A stretch of 64,000 nt of DNA from assembly GCF_040939455.1 (NCBI RefSeq), contig NC_134108.1, positions 18,691,501 through 18,755,500 on the forward strand. Direction: 5' to 3'. Positions 25,899-40,077 of the stretch are shown in pieces. The DNA comes from Microcebus murinus (lineage: Eukaryota > Chordata > Mammalia > Primates > Cheirogaleidae). A model generated the notes under the pieces. The model searched no databases, was not told the origin of the DNA, and saw nothing but the letters and a program-made list of their open reading frames with translations. A program made the translations under genes and the position numbers. Each line of letters opens with the position of its first letter. Within the stretch, counting starts at the first letter, position 1.

Positions 25899-26214
25899 CA
25901 GTACTAGTACAGAGCACTGTTTCAGTAGTCTTCTCTCTCTCTCCTGTCCCTGTTACCTTCTTGAAATTCTCTCCTCCCTTGGCTTCCATAGCATCTGATT
26001 TTTTTCTTCGCTCTTCCTCTTTATCTTTCTACTTTTGTAACTATTCTTTCTCCTTCCCTTTTCTGTATTCTATTTCTCATTTTCACCTTTCCCAAATTTC
26101 TGCCCCTGACCATCTTCTCTTTTCACACTATATGCTCTCAGTAATCTCATCTACTTTCATTATTTCAACTACATCTATTTGCTGACAAATATCAAATATA
26201 CCTCTCTTTCTAGA

Positions 26215-27117
26215 GGATGGGATCTCTCAACTTTATTGTCCAGTAGATACCACAAACTCAACTAGTCTAAAATTCATTTTTTCCCAATCTGAGCTTCCTC
26301 CTTTATTCCATTTTTAGTCCTACAAAATAGAAACCTGGGAGTCATCCTAGATTTCTTTTTCTTCTTGAGCCTTATAGCCAATCAGCCACTAAATTCGAAT
26401 CTCCTGGTATATAGCTCTCAAATTCATTCCTCCTTTCTCTTCCCATTGACACTTTCTTTAGTGAAGCTCTCATCATCTCTTGATTAAATCGATTAATTAA
26501 TTAAAATGGCTTTTCTCCACCACCACTCACAACCATCAATGGTCTTCCAACTGCCAATTTCACTTCTTTTCTTAACCTGTCTTCTCCAAAGCTTTCAAGG
26601 CGCTAAAATAGAAATCTGATCATGGTTCCTTCTGGCTTAAAATCTGGCTCAACATGCTTACAACATGGAGTCTAAATTGCTTGGTTGGATAAGCATGTCT
26701 TGTTATGATTTAGTTCATTCCCCCTTTTCAACCTGATCCTTCGTTACTCCTTTTCCCAGAACATATACTCCAAAATTAGCAGTATACTTAGAGTTTCCCA
26801 AGTATACTCTCTTTTCTATGTTAATACTTTTACTCATATTCACTTCTTTGTTTCCTTCTCTTATTCCTGTAATGAGGTGGGCCTCAAATATCACCTCTTC
26901 TAAGATACATCTATGAGATCTCCCTCACTTCTTTCCCTGGCCTAGAAAGAGCTAGTTGAACTCCTCTCTGTTATCTATCTCATACCTACTCCTATGGTTG
27001 CATTTAGCAAACTGAATAGTAATCACTATATGGTGATAGAAGGATTACATTTCATCTATCTCTGTTCCTCAATGACTATTGCAGAGTTCAGCCCAGAGAA
27101 GGTGCTCACTAAACACA
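26215..27117 (+). mobile_element. Long L2 fragment with ORF2 C-terminal remnant
   Basis: 'gaaacctgggagtcatcctag' (encoding the conserved LGVIL of L2/CR1-type reverse transcriptase C-terminus), 'aatcagccactaa', 'tctgatcatggttccttctg', 'gagatctccctcacttcttt' and a 3' end near 'aaggtgctcactaaacaca' follow L2 in order. It is heavily decayed with no intact frame. A pyrimidine-rich section at 25930-26110 precedes it and may belong to it. Confidence 0.75.
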
Positions 27118-27119
27118 TA

Positions 27120-27517
27120 CCATGTTTCCCAAAAATAAGACCTACCCATAAAGTAAGCCCTAGCAGGATTTCTAAGCATTTGTGCAATATAAGCCTTACC
27201 CTGAAAATAAGACCTAGTGATGGGCGTGGCTATGCAGCATATCTGCACAACCCATGAATTTGGTCATGGAGCAGTAATGAAGACGAGCAGCCCTTCTCAT
27301 CTGCCCCATAGTGACAGCTACTATTCCAGAGGTGACCAGAAAGGTGCGGGCAGCCCCACCAACAAGGTTGGCTCCCCCTGTCAGGTCCCCGCCATCCTGG
27401 GTGTGCTGCAAGCTGAGGCTTTGAGGGGAAAATAACACATCCCCTGAAAATAAGCCCTAGGGTGTCTTCTTGAGGAAAAACAAATGTAAGACCCTGTCTT
27501 ATTTTGGGGAAACATGG
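27120..27517. mobile_element. TA-flanked MITE, mariner-like, with GC-rich core
   Basis: The ends 'ccatgtttcccaaaaataag' (27120-27139) and 'cttattttggggaaacatgg' (27498-27517) are inverted repeats with few mismatches, flanked by TA at 27118-27119 and 27518-27519. TA target duplication points to the Tc1/mariner group. The terminal parts repeat variants of 'aaaataagaccta'. The centre (about 27214-27440) is GC-rich and unlike the ends. It has no transposase, so it is non-autonomous. I do not recognise the family name. Confidence 0.8.
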
Positions 27518-27519
27518 TA

Positions 27520-28726
27520 TTTAATTAAGACAGAAATCTGGACGTGACTTCTTCTTTACCAACTGAGTAATATCTGTTGATCTAAAAGTAAAAATAACAG
27601 ATATTATACCTATGTATCCAGGAAAGGGGGATATTATTTGTTTATTTTAAGTTGTTTTCACTATTTCAATATTCTCATATCACTTTTTAAAGTCTTTTGT
27701 AAACAGTTTCTCCTCTTGAACATAATGTCGGCAATTCGTTTGTTGATCCTTTTTTTCTTCCCTTTACAACAAACAAATTACTTAAATATATTACAGTACC
27801 ATGGAAACAGAAGAAACCACCTCAGATTATTTTATCTAACAATATCTGTGAAATAAGCTGTGCTGTCTAACCAAAGACATGTGCACATAGGTCCACATGT
27901 TGTGGGTGCAATTGTTATGAAGGGAGAGAATAAGAAGTCAAATATGTGCTGCTCAGTGGTAGAAAATAAGCAAGAGATACATTTTACCTCCTTATTTTCA
28001 CACCCTCACACCAGAACTTTCCTGTATTTATTTCACACAGGATCAGTAGGCTAAGGACATCTTCTTAATTAAGGTTAGAATAACCTGACAACAATAATGA
28101 CATCTTGCATTTACCTAACACTACACAGAGCACTGTCATATCTGGTCGGCACAATAAATTTAGAGGATTGTTTTTTACACATTTTACTGTGATAGCTCTC
28201 TAAGCATGGCTAATTTCATTAATCTTTTCAGTCAATCCTATCCCAGACCTCTAGAATCCAACCCTAGCCACGCTTCCCTGATTTCCTCATCCTTATTCAC
28301 TCTATACCACTCCTAGTTACTTGCTGTAGAGATGGTATCACCGAGATATCTGACAAAGTGTGATCTCCCACTCTTAACCACAAACCTCACAGAGAAGGAA
28401 TCCTTTCTTCTTGCATTTTAACAAAGTGTTTCTGCCCTGAAAGGGTCAGAAGAGAAGTAACTAATTTATAATATCTTCAAACAGAGCTTTATGTGGAGTA
28501 GTCACTCTAAATTGGAAGTTTATTTTCTCTGACAAAGGAGGTTGATTCCAAGATGGTAACAAGCACAAATATAAAGGTAAAGTTGCTCAAATACAGAAAA
28601 GGAATCAGATCAAGTGAGAAAATGACTTGTTCTAGACTTTCCAGGAAAATGTGGAGAGCAGGTGAGTTGGGAGCAAAAGAATTTGAAGAACAGAAGAGGC
28701 TTCTATTTTTAGAGGCTTTCTGGTGT
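27520..28726. other. Intronic stretch without recognised features
   Basis: AT-rich; a weak MIR-like piece at 28085-28150 is possible, otherwise nothing recognised. Confidence 0.5.
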
Positions 28727-28742
28727 TTAACCACTTTGGTAC

Positions 28743-28846
28743 GAGCGTCAACTATAGTCGATAGCCACAGACAAAGCGCACAGCTGAGCGTCGACTATAG
28801 TAGATAGCCACAGATGAACGCGCACAGCTAAGTGTCGACTTTAGCG
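28743..28846 (+). repeat. 43/44-bp tandem repeat inside the piggyBac left end (2.4 copies)
   Basis: Unit 1 is 28743-28785, unit 2 is 28786-28829 and a partial third runs to about 28846. Each starts gagcgtc/aagtgtc followed by aactatag or gactatag and contains 'gatagccacaga' and 'gcgcacagct'. Subterminal repeats of this kind are often transposase-binding sites. Confidence 0.9.
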
Positions 28847-28849
28847 TTA

Positions 28850-29107
28850 ATAACAAAACTTCTACAACAGTACTCCGAAGCGAGGCAATACAATCCTTGT
28901 ACTGCATCAGAAAACCTCATGCATTTTAGAGAAAGACATTTTCCAGCACCTTACAATAGTGATAAAACAAAAAGGAAAAATCCATTAAGAAGATGTATTG
29001 TATGCTCAAAAAATAATAAAAGGCATAGTACTAGATACTATTGTAAACAACGTAATGTTGGCCTATATGTAGCCCCATGCTTCGACATTTATCATACCAA
29101 AGAATAA
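28850..29107 (+). pseudogene. piggyBac transposase C-terminal remnant with cysteine-rich domain
   Basis: An open frame of about 86 codons reads RRCIVCSKNNKRHSTRYYC followed by APCFDIYHTKE. This is the zinc-binding cysteine-rich domain that ends piggyBac transposases and helps bind the element's ends. Two positions that are cysteine in the usual motif (YYCxxC and LC) are Arg (CGT) and Tyr (TAT) here, so metal binding is probably lost. The catalytic DDD core is absent. The stop codon TAA at 29105-29107 overlaps an AATAAA poly(A) signal at 29103-29108. The frame fuses upstream to terminal repeat sequence without an ATG, so it is not a functional gene. Confidence 0.85.
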
Positions 29108-29809
29108 AATTTATCGTAATATTCAAAAACTTGCCTTATTTCTTTATGAAATGAATCAAATAAAACTATAATTCTGAATTGACTTTTCTCATTTTTCATT
29201 TATCAAAATAAAATTGTGAACATTTTAAAATAATGTAATGAAAACATATATGTATATGTTACCTATTCTGATTTACGTTACAAGTAAAGCTGCCTGTAAA
29301 GTAAAACAGCTTTCAATGCTTTAAAGCTTTCCTCATCACGCAAGAGCAACAAGGATTTGTCGTCAATGCACAGCACAAACTATCATGGGGACTATGAGTG
29401 CCGTCTGTGGACAAGGTTTCGCAGCCGGTGAGCGCCAAACCCAAGTGGTTAAGAGTTCAGAGATAAAAACACTTCTTGGCATTTCAAGGTATCAGACTAT
29501 GGTCAGGAGTGGGCGGCTGAAGTGAAGGCAAAGAACACAGAGTTGAAGTCAAAAACCTATTATGATAGGTATTGATGGGTTAGACACATGAATGTAGGAT
29601 CACCCAAAACTAAGGCAATAGTGGAGACTAAAAGGAAGACTATCAACTGGTAAGAATGAGTAGCTAAGTGACAGCTGCAAAGTCGGGAAGAATATAGCTG
29701 GACTACATAATATGAACCTGGAATGCGTAAGGGTGGATCATGTGAGTTAAAAAGCAAACAAACAAACATAAAAACTTTGGTTAAGAAAGTATCTAAAACA
29801 AACCTAAAT

Positions 29810-29935
29810 TAGTCCTGGCTTTGCTATTAATAAATTTTATGGTCTTGAGCAAGTCATTTTCTTTAATTTTTCCAGACCTTTGTTTTCTCATTTGTAACAT
29901 GAGAAAGTTTCCTAAAAATCTATGCACTTTTATCT
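29810..29935 (+). mobile_element. MIR SINE fragment
   Basis: 'cttgagcaagtcattttctt' and 'ttttctcatttgtaacatga' follow MIR in forward orientation. Confidence 0.65.
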
Positions 29936-31436
29936 TAACCATGAATTTCATTTTCTTCTCATGTTACCAGATTTAGGGATGAAAAATCTATACTTGACTG
30001 ACTGATTTCTTGTGTGTTTGCTCAATATTCGAGAAGAATCTATCTCTTTGGTGGTAGTCTAGCAAAAGCAATGCAAAGGTATTTATGTATACCATCTTCT
30101 TGTTCTCTGAAATGCTGCTGTGAAGTATATAACATGGTGGTGATTATCATTCTCATTTTATAAATGAAACTGAGAGGTACATACAATATTTCCCATAGTC
30201 TTTTGTGCATTTTTCAAAAAGGTGATTAAATGTGTTTTTATAAGCTATGAGCCTATAACTACTTATATATTTCTATGACTCTATCAATGATTATCAGACC
30301 CTTGAGGATAGAAATTGTGATAGTAACAATAATAGTTATTATTGTGATTATTGTTATTTTCATTTATGTGTCCCTAGCACCAAGAAAAGTACATGATGCA
30401 TAACAGATACGTGTTTTTAATAAATTTATTCATTAGAAGGCTAATAAGTTACTTGGTAATCAAAGAATTTCTGTTTCCCAAAATCTTATGCATCAATCAC
30501 CAATCAAGACTTTTACCAGAATCATTTAGATAATTCCCTTGAATCTCCAATTTGTTGGCTATGAAGTCAACAAAATAGATAATCCTAAAATTGATAAATG
30601 AGGATTTCTGAGCACCAAGTTACTGCTTGAGCAAATAAATTCTCTTCATAAAAACATTAAAGCTTTATTTGGTACTATAATGCCTTAAGTTTAAAAAAGC
30701 AAAACCTCTTGTGAGGCTGAAGACAATTAAAATGATAATTTCTCAAGTAAGTTAAGATTTAAAATATTGTAGACATTCATAGAGAACAATTAATAGGAAA
30801 AAGAAGTAAATATTTCCACATGAATTTGTATTCTAATGATGAGGCTTTGTTGGATAAGACAACAACATAATTTTGACAAGGCTGTATGTCTTGTTTGATT
30901 CTGGTTTTCAACTACAGTTTCTCTGAAAATTGACTATATTCTCATATTGAGATGCTTCTTCCAATAAAATATCAGAACAGCATTACTATGAGTTTTTCAG
31001 TGGTTATAGATGCTCACTACACTATTCTGTTCTTGACTGTGGTCTCCCAGCCCTTTGTGGTCCTACTAATCCGTATATTAAAAATATGGCTTTTGATAAG
31101 TCTCTTTATGATGACATCACATGAGCCACTGTCCATCAAGTTATTAAAAATTCATAAAACAGTCATTGCATGTTGGCTCTGTAAATCACTCAGAGAAAAA
31201 TGTTAGTGCCTGAAGGAGAATGACAACTGCCAAGCCACAAGATAAAAACATAAAATAAAAGCTACTACCACCACCTACCCTATACAGGCCAGCTTATTAT
31301 AAAATTTGCTGCATGACAAATGTAGTCATAGAGTAAAAGTATGGCAGAAGAATCAAGAAGAGTCCCAGTTTACTCAAAGTAATAAAAGTATCTGTTTTTA
31401 TCATCTTTGTATTCACCTTAATTCTTATGTACATAA
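29936..31436. other. Intronic stretch without strong features
   Basis: A weak reverse MIR piece at about 30100-30210 and an L2-like 3' end at 30360-30430 are possible. The rest is AT-rich and unassigned. Confidence 0.45.
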
Positions 31437-31476
31437 TATCTGTGTACATAAACACAGATATACTGTATGTACAGTA
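31437..31476. repeat. Two adjacent perfect inverted repeats
   Basis: TATCTGTGT-acataa-ACACAGATA (31437-31460) is followed at once by TACTGTA-TG-TACAGTA (31461-31476). Confidence 0.9.
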
Positions 31477-34400
31477 TGCACAGATGTACATAAACGCAGT
31501 AAACACTGATTAATAATTTTAAAATGAGTTGAATAAATCTAACCAATATAGGAGGAAAAAAAACCAAAGATCAAAATTCAAAGATATAGCAATTTGGGGC
31601 AGGAATAATTGGCTTTATACTTTTCAATAGGTTCCATGATTCCCACTGTATCCCACCACATGTAACAGTTTATATTCATGATTACTTGGTATATTCAGAG
31701 AAAGTATTTAATAAATTAAGCACTGTCTTTAAAAGAAGTTAGGGAACTATACAATAGCGTTTGCAAAGATCACATTTGAAAATGTGTTAAATGTAAAAGG
31801 TTGGGCTTTAGAGGCCAACCTTCAAGTATAAAGTAGACAGGTAGCCCAGTAAGAAAATCAAGATTCTGGGTAAACAAGTACTTGGATGTGAACACTTTTT
31901 TTAAATCACAAAGCAAGTACCTTATAACTATCCCTAGCTATTCTTTTGTCCACTCACCAATGCTTGCTAAAAATATGTGTTCTCTTGGCCAAAGTTCATA
32001 TCAAATTGAACATATTAAATGTAAGCATTGCTGCTTAAATGTAAAGAATTATGAGTTTGAAATCTATGTATCATAAACCTGAGAATTATACTAAAATTCT
32101 CCTAGTCATCCTGGATTGCAAAACTGAAGTTTATTCAGCTCTTCCTTCTTTGTCCCTCTTTGCTATATCAAATTCTTCCATAAAGGATTCTTCAGGAGCA
32201 CTTTTTTTAGTCTCCAGTTATTTTAACAGCCTAGTACCTAGCATTCTACAATAACCTTTTTAAATTGGTTTTTGCCTTTCCCATCAATGGGTCTTCCCTA
32301 CACATTTCAGTAAAAATTGCTTTATTTTAATTACCATTGAATGACGTCAAACTCTCCTTGGACATATCTTTTTTGATTCTTTGGCACATGATTCAAGATT
32401 CCCCACTGCTTGTCCTTCAGGTCTATAAAGACTCATGTAATCACAGAATATTAGAACCCACTCTTGTCTTCATCCTTAGTTTCTAGCCCAACTCTTTACT
32501 TCAGCTAAGCAGATATGCTTATTTTTCCCAAAATAAGGACACTTTCAATACTGCTTCTAACTTTTACAAATACTATATTCTCCCCCCAAAATACTAACCA
32601 AATTCCTTTTTCTCTAAATAATTACACCATTAATATTTTCTTTCAGTGTTCTCTAAAATCGTATACACTCATATTTTTAAATACCTATACTTCAATGATT
32701 GTTTTTACTTATTTTACATGTAATCCAATTGCACTCCCTTTAGAGTACAACCTACTTAGTAACTAAGACTAAGTCTTCAAATTTCTTATGTACAATTTTT
32801 TGCAGTAAATCTTCACTTAGAGGTATCTGTTGTGATGGCTTTTCATTTAAACTATTTATAGTTGTTCATTTATCTACAAGATAGTATGTTCTCAGGATTT
32901 CATTATATATATTGAAACATAAATGAGACAGAATCAAGAGTGAAGTTTCATACCCCTTCACCAGCAAATTACGTATTGGTTAACTCTGGTGGTCACTCAG
33001 CCCAAGAACACAAAGCTGGGATGCTAAGATAAATTAGTCAGAATCCCAGAACTAATGGATATGCTTGAAAGGCAGATTTAATCTAATAATTTTACATGTA
33101 AAAGAAAAACAACAACAATAATATTAATAAATGTAAAGCATAAAAGGAAAGACATATGGCTTAATTGCAGCATAGAATTTTTTTAAAGACTTTGGGATAC
33201 TAATTGATCTAAGATCTACTTGAGTCAGCTATGATGGTGGAAGAACTAAAATTCAGAACATATGGGTGAAGAAACTGGTAAGGTACAGTATAAAAGAGAG
33301 ACGATTGATTGATGGCAAGCGTCACATGGAAGGGGAGTTTGTACTGTTTTGGATGACTCCCAGTCATGGATAAAGAATTGGTGGAAACTTCAATGAATCC
33401 ATTTTAGGACATTACATAGAAGAACTGAGTAAAAGTCAGGTATAATTCTGCTTCTGAATTTAGCTCCTATATTCTACGACTTTCTTTAAAAAACCCTGAA
33501 AACAATCAGAAAACTCTGAGCACAATCAGAAAACTCTGAGCATGAGCAAGCATGTAATAGCGGTGTTTTTTAAGCATTCTTAATTGGTTGGCCTAAATAA
33601 GCTTTCACATTCCTATACCTTATTATATGACATAATACAGCAATTTATCGAGGTAATTTCCTGTGAAGTAGGTTGCAATCAAGTCAAGAAAGTTATAAAG
33701 TAACAGATGCATAAATAGGAAATATGATATTTAGTAGATATAAAATTATTATATGTAATTGCATTAAAGTAATAGTTAACGTGTGTGTTTATGACTTAGG
33801 AGATGCTATTAGACTTTTAAATTAAGTTTTACATTAAATTTTAAAAAGTATGTTTTTAAAAAATCAGATTTTGAAAAGAAGCCACAAAAAGGCCAATTTT
33901 ATATAAAATTTAAGCAAATGGCAAAAAAAAATTGCACCACAATGAAAACGTAATGTAAACAAAAGCCTACCTTAAAGTGAACATTTGCATAAGGGAGGCA
34001 AGCAGCATCACTAAACTCCTTATTATGTCAATACTCATCTGACTATCAGAGACAAAATACTAAGACAGAAAGGCTAAAACAAATGAAAATGTATCCAATA
34101 AAAAAAAAACTGTTTTGAAGCTACAAACTGAAGGAATATTCTTTATTGGACTTGTTCAGTGCTTTGAATTTAATCAACTAGAATCATTTTTAAGTATTGT
34201 TTCCTGCAAACTTTTAAAATGATAGATTTGGTTTTTCGATGAGGAATCTTCATTTTATCAGATGAATGAAATACAGTGTCCTTGGCCGAGATATTCTTCA
34301 CAGAAGTAGGCTATTTCTATACTCTATACTTAGCAAATTTAAAGACTCACATTGTAGGTGAGTACATTCGAATTTTATTTGTGGATAAGGCTCTATTAGT

Positions 34401-36330
34401 TCAATATTCCACCTCCCTCTTGACAGATCCATCTTAATATTCCCCTAAGGAACCAATTATGAACAATTTCTGGAGAGTCTATCACAGGTAACTTTATGTT
34501 CACTGATTCTCTTTTATGTCAGGTAAACTGGCAGTTGTTATGGCCAAAGGACAAGTGTGATACAAATGATGTGATAGAAGATTGAAAAGAATGTAAAAGA
34601 ACATAACAACTAAATTCTAACTGGTTAAAAAAATAATAAAATAAAACGTAAATACCTCCAAGCTATACATAAAATATACTATATATAAAAAATTGTTAAA
34701 AAATTGGGGCATTTAAAAAATGTGATTATAAAGTCATCAAAATTAACTACAGAAATGAAGGTACAATAGTTCAGTCACTTAGTGCTTTTGATGTTAACTA
34801 TGCTAGATTAACTTCTAATATAAGAAATGGTGATAATAAATTGACTAGGGAATGGTTGATTTGGAAAGGAGAGGTAAAGGTCACTGGAGGTCCCAGAAAT
34901 TTCTAAGTTCCAAATTACCAATATCCAGACAAACTTGCTTCCTTGCTGAATATGCTTAGATGGCAGAGACAACATTGATATGTGGTCTTAGCTGCTATTT
35001 GACAGGGAACTGTCACCAGTAGATGACCCCATCAGTCTGGGAGCAGGAAAATTACTAAATGATCCAAGAAAGCGCCTGTAGGCCAGTACACAATGGGTCC
35101 CTGAGAAGCAGGAGGGCAAAGCCTCAGAACAAAATAAATTTGCAGTTGGAGTTTACTCAAAGGAGCTTACACAAAATATCTTTTCAGATAGAAGAAAATA
35201 AAAGCAATTTAGTTTTCATGGATGTTATGTCTGATAAGAGAAGTAACTAGTTTCCTTTGAGAAGAAACCAGATATTATATATAAATGGCAAGGTGAATGA
35301 TGTAGCCTCTTGTCAATAAAATAAACACCAAAGTTAGCTATGATGCTATTGTATGAACACATTCCAGTCTGGAATCAATTATTATTATACTATAGAGACA
35401 TTATCTCTGCCATAAAACACCAATCAAAAGGAAAAAAAAACCATAATAATCCAAATTAACACATGGGTGAAACTGTAATATGAGTCCTTCCTCAACAAGA
35501 TTAGCAAACAGAAGTCCAATTAATTTTCCAAAATCATAATTCTAGTTTTCAGAAAGCACCCAGTATGAGCAATTATTTTCAGCGATGTGATGCAATTGGA
35601 AAACATATTGAAGAGGGGTCTTCTACTCACCTCTTTCCCCAAAATAAAATTATCTTATAATAAAGTATAGAAAATAAAAGTACTGTATAAAAATGATGAA
35701 GTATTACTTCTTTCTGAAGGAAGAACATATACTTCTAGTGTCAATTATCCAGTTCAACAGGGGAAAATTATTAAATATTTAAATAAATCACATTCAATCT
35801 ATAATTGCCATTCTCTTTGGAAAGATCCATCCAGTGCTGATATTCAATACATTTTTAACTTGTGCTTTCAGGATGTTCCATCTAAGCATGAGAGGAAACC
35901 ATATTAAACATTTAAAATGTAGGAAAGATGAATGTTTAAGGTTAAACACTAAAATGTAAGGAATTAACATCTGAACTTAATTTTGTGTCTTAAAATAGTA
36001 ATGAGTTTTGTTCAAAAAGTAGGCAGTTCGGGATTAAAAATTAAGATTCAGAAACCCGAGTCAGTTGTTGGAAGTCACAACATCACAACAAAAAGTTTTC
36101 CAAATACAAAGTCTGAAAACATAATGTGTAATTCTACATTGTTTTTGTTTGTTCTGAATTTATTTAATTTATTTCCTTTTAAATTAAAGCATCTATTTTC
36201 ATTAAAAATAACCATGTAGCCACTTCAGTAAGAATGCTTCTTAATTTCTATAATCAGACTTCACACCACTAACTGAATATTGTAGAAATATTAAAAGAAT
36301 ATAAAGCCATGTTTATGGCCTTTTTTAAAA
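31477..36330. other. Long intronic stretch without recognised elements
   Basis: Almost 4.9 kb of AT-rich sequence in which I name no transposon. It contains one short tandem duplication (33502-33541) and a pyrimidine-rich part at 32100-32800. The chance frames here have no protein resemblance. Confidence 0.5.
33502..33541 (+). repeat. 20-bp exact tandem duplication
   Basis: 'acaatcagaaaactctgagc' occurs twice back to back. Confidence 0.9.
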
Positions 36331-36337
36331 ATAATAT

Positions 36338-36470
36338 CGGCCGGGCGCTGTGGCTCACGCCTGTAATCCTAGCTCTTGGGAGGCCGAGGCGGGCGGATTG
36401 CTCAAGGTCAGGAGTTCAAAACCAGCCTGAGCAAGAGCGAGACCCCGTCTCTATATAAAAAAAAAAAAAA
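36338..36470 (+). mobile_element. Lemur Alu, left monomer only
   Basis: It begins 'ggccgggcgctgtggctcac', carries 'aatcctagctcttggg' and ends after 'gagaccccgtctctatat' with poly(A). The right arm is absent. An AAATAATAT-type target duplication flanks it (36329-36337 and about 36471-36478), so it inserted as a monomer rather than being cut later. Confidence 0.9.
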
Positions 36471-36479
36471 AAATAATAT

Positions 36480-39289
<2,810 letters not shown>

Positions 39290-39569
39290 AGGTAACTTGT
39301 TTCCCGCGATGGGGGAGGGGATTGGAGGGGCTCCTGAACTCGCCTAAATCCGGACCTTTTGGCTTTGCCTAGTTGCTACCAAGGAAACGCAGGGGAGCTT
39401 CCCAGTTGCTCTCCCCAGGCAGCTTGAGCCTTGCCGCCTTCAGGACCCTGGACAGTACTGGGTCCAGCCACGGAGACATTCCCCCGCGGGGCCTGTAAGG
39501 GACGCTTTGAACAGTGAATGGCAATTCCTTGACCCTTCTTTGCTCTTTCAATCTCCCTCCTCCGCGATC

Positions 39570-39570
<1 letters not shown>

Positions 39571-39613
<43 letters not shown>

Positions 39614-39632
39614 CGCGCGCGCACACACACAC
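39571..39632. repeat. (AC)n-GAG-(CG)n-(AC)n dinucleotide tract
   Basis: About 19 AC units, then GAGCGCGCGCGC, then about 6 more AC units, inside the CpG-rich promoter candidate. The tract is nearly all alternating purine-pyrimidine, broken only at GAG. Confidence 0.95.
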
Positions 39633-40028
39633 CCCTCCCCTCGCTTTTCCACCATCCCTCCACCCTCATTCTCTTCGCCTGGCACAGCTTCTGCAAATAC
39701 ATACTCAAACCCAACCGCTTCGGGTACAGAGGCGCCAAATCTCAGCCGCCTGCGGGGCTGAAGTTGGCTCCCTGTCTCGTTCCTTCTCGGCTCCCTTTTT
39801 CAAGGTGAGAGTCGGACGAAAAAGGGGCTATGGGAGCGGGTGGGGAGAGCAGAGGAGGTGAAGCAGGCAAAAGGAGGAACACAACCCAGGCACCCGTGGG
39901 TCCCAACGCTTCCCGGGGATGCAGGATTAAAAGCAATAAGCGAGGAGGCGCCTGGGACCGGGAGAGAAATTTGATAGATTGGGACTTTGGCTGCCGTTGT
40001 GGGTGGGTTTCACCGCGAGGAAGTGTGC

Positions 40029-40040
40029 GCTCACCTGAGT
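40029..40040 (-). other. Candidate 5' splice donor of a GRM1 leader exon (proximal)
   Basis: The minus strand reads ACTCAG|GTGAGC, with the last exonic base at 40035 and GT at 40034-40033. This is close to the mammalian donor consensus. Paired with the candidate acceptor at 38533 it would remove a 1.5 kb leader intron. Confidence 0.4.
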
Positions 40041-40065
40041 TTGTTTGGAGGCTATGGACTTGAGA

Positions 40066-40077
40066 CGTACCTGAGTC
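40066..40077 (-). other. Candidate 5' splice donor of a GRM1 leader exon (distal)
   Basis: The minus strand reads ACTCAG|GTACGT, with the last exonic base at 40071 and GT at 40070-40069. It lies 36 bases upstream of the other candidate donor in transcription order. Use of either would change leader length by 36 bases. Confidence 0.4.

Larger units (their letters stand above)
28731..29448 (+). mobile_element. piggyBac transposon, internally deleted derivative (718 bp)
   Basis: It is flanked on both sides by TTAA (28727-28730 and 29449-29452), the piggyBac target. The terminal inverted repeats are short: the left starts ccactttgg and the right ends ccaagtgg. Left of centre is a tandem repeat of 43-44 bases. 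The only coding remnant is the transposase C-terminus (about 28850-29107) with its cysteine-rich domain, so most of the transposase is deleted and the copy is non-autonomous. piggyBac elements with recent activity are known in mouse lemur among primates. Confidence 0.93.

Noticed and set aside
27214..27438. Overlapping ~70-codon frames in the MITE core
   Set aside because: Chance frames in a GC-rich non-coding core on both strands; no recognisable domain.
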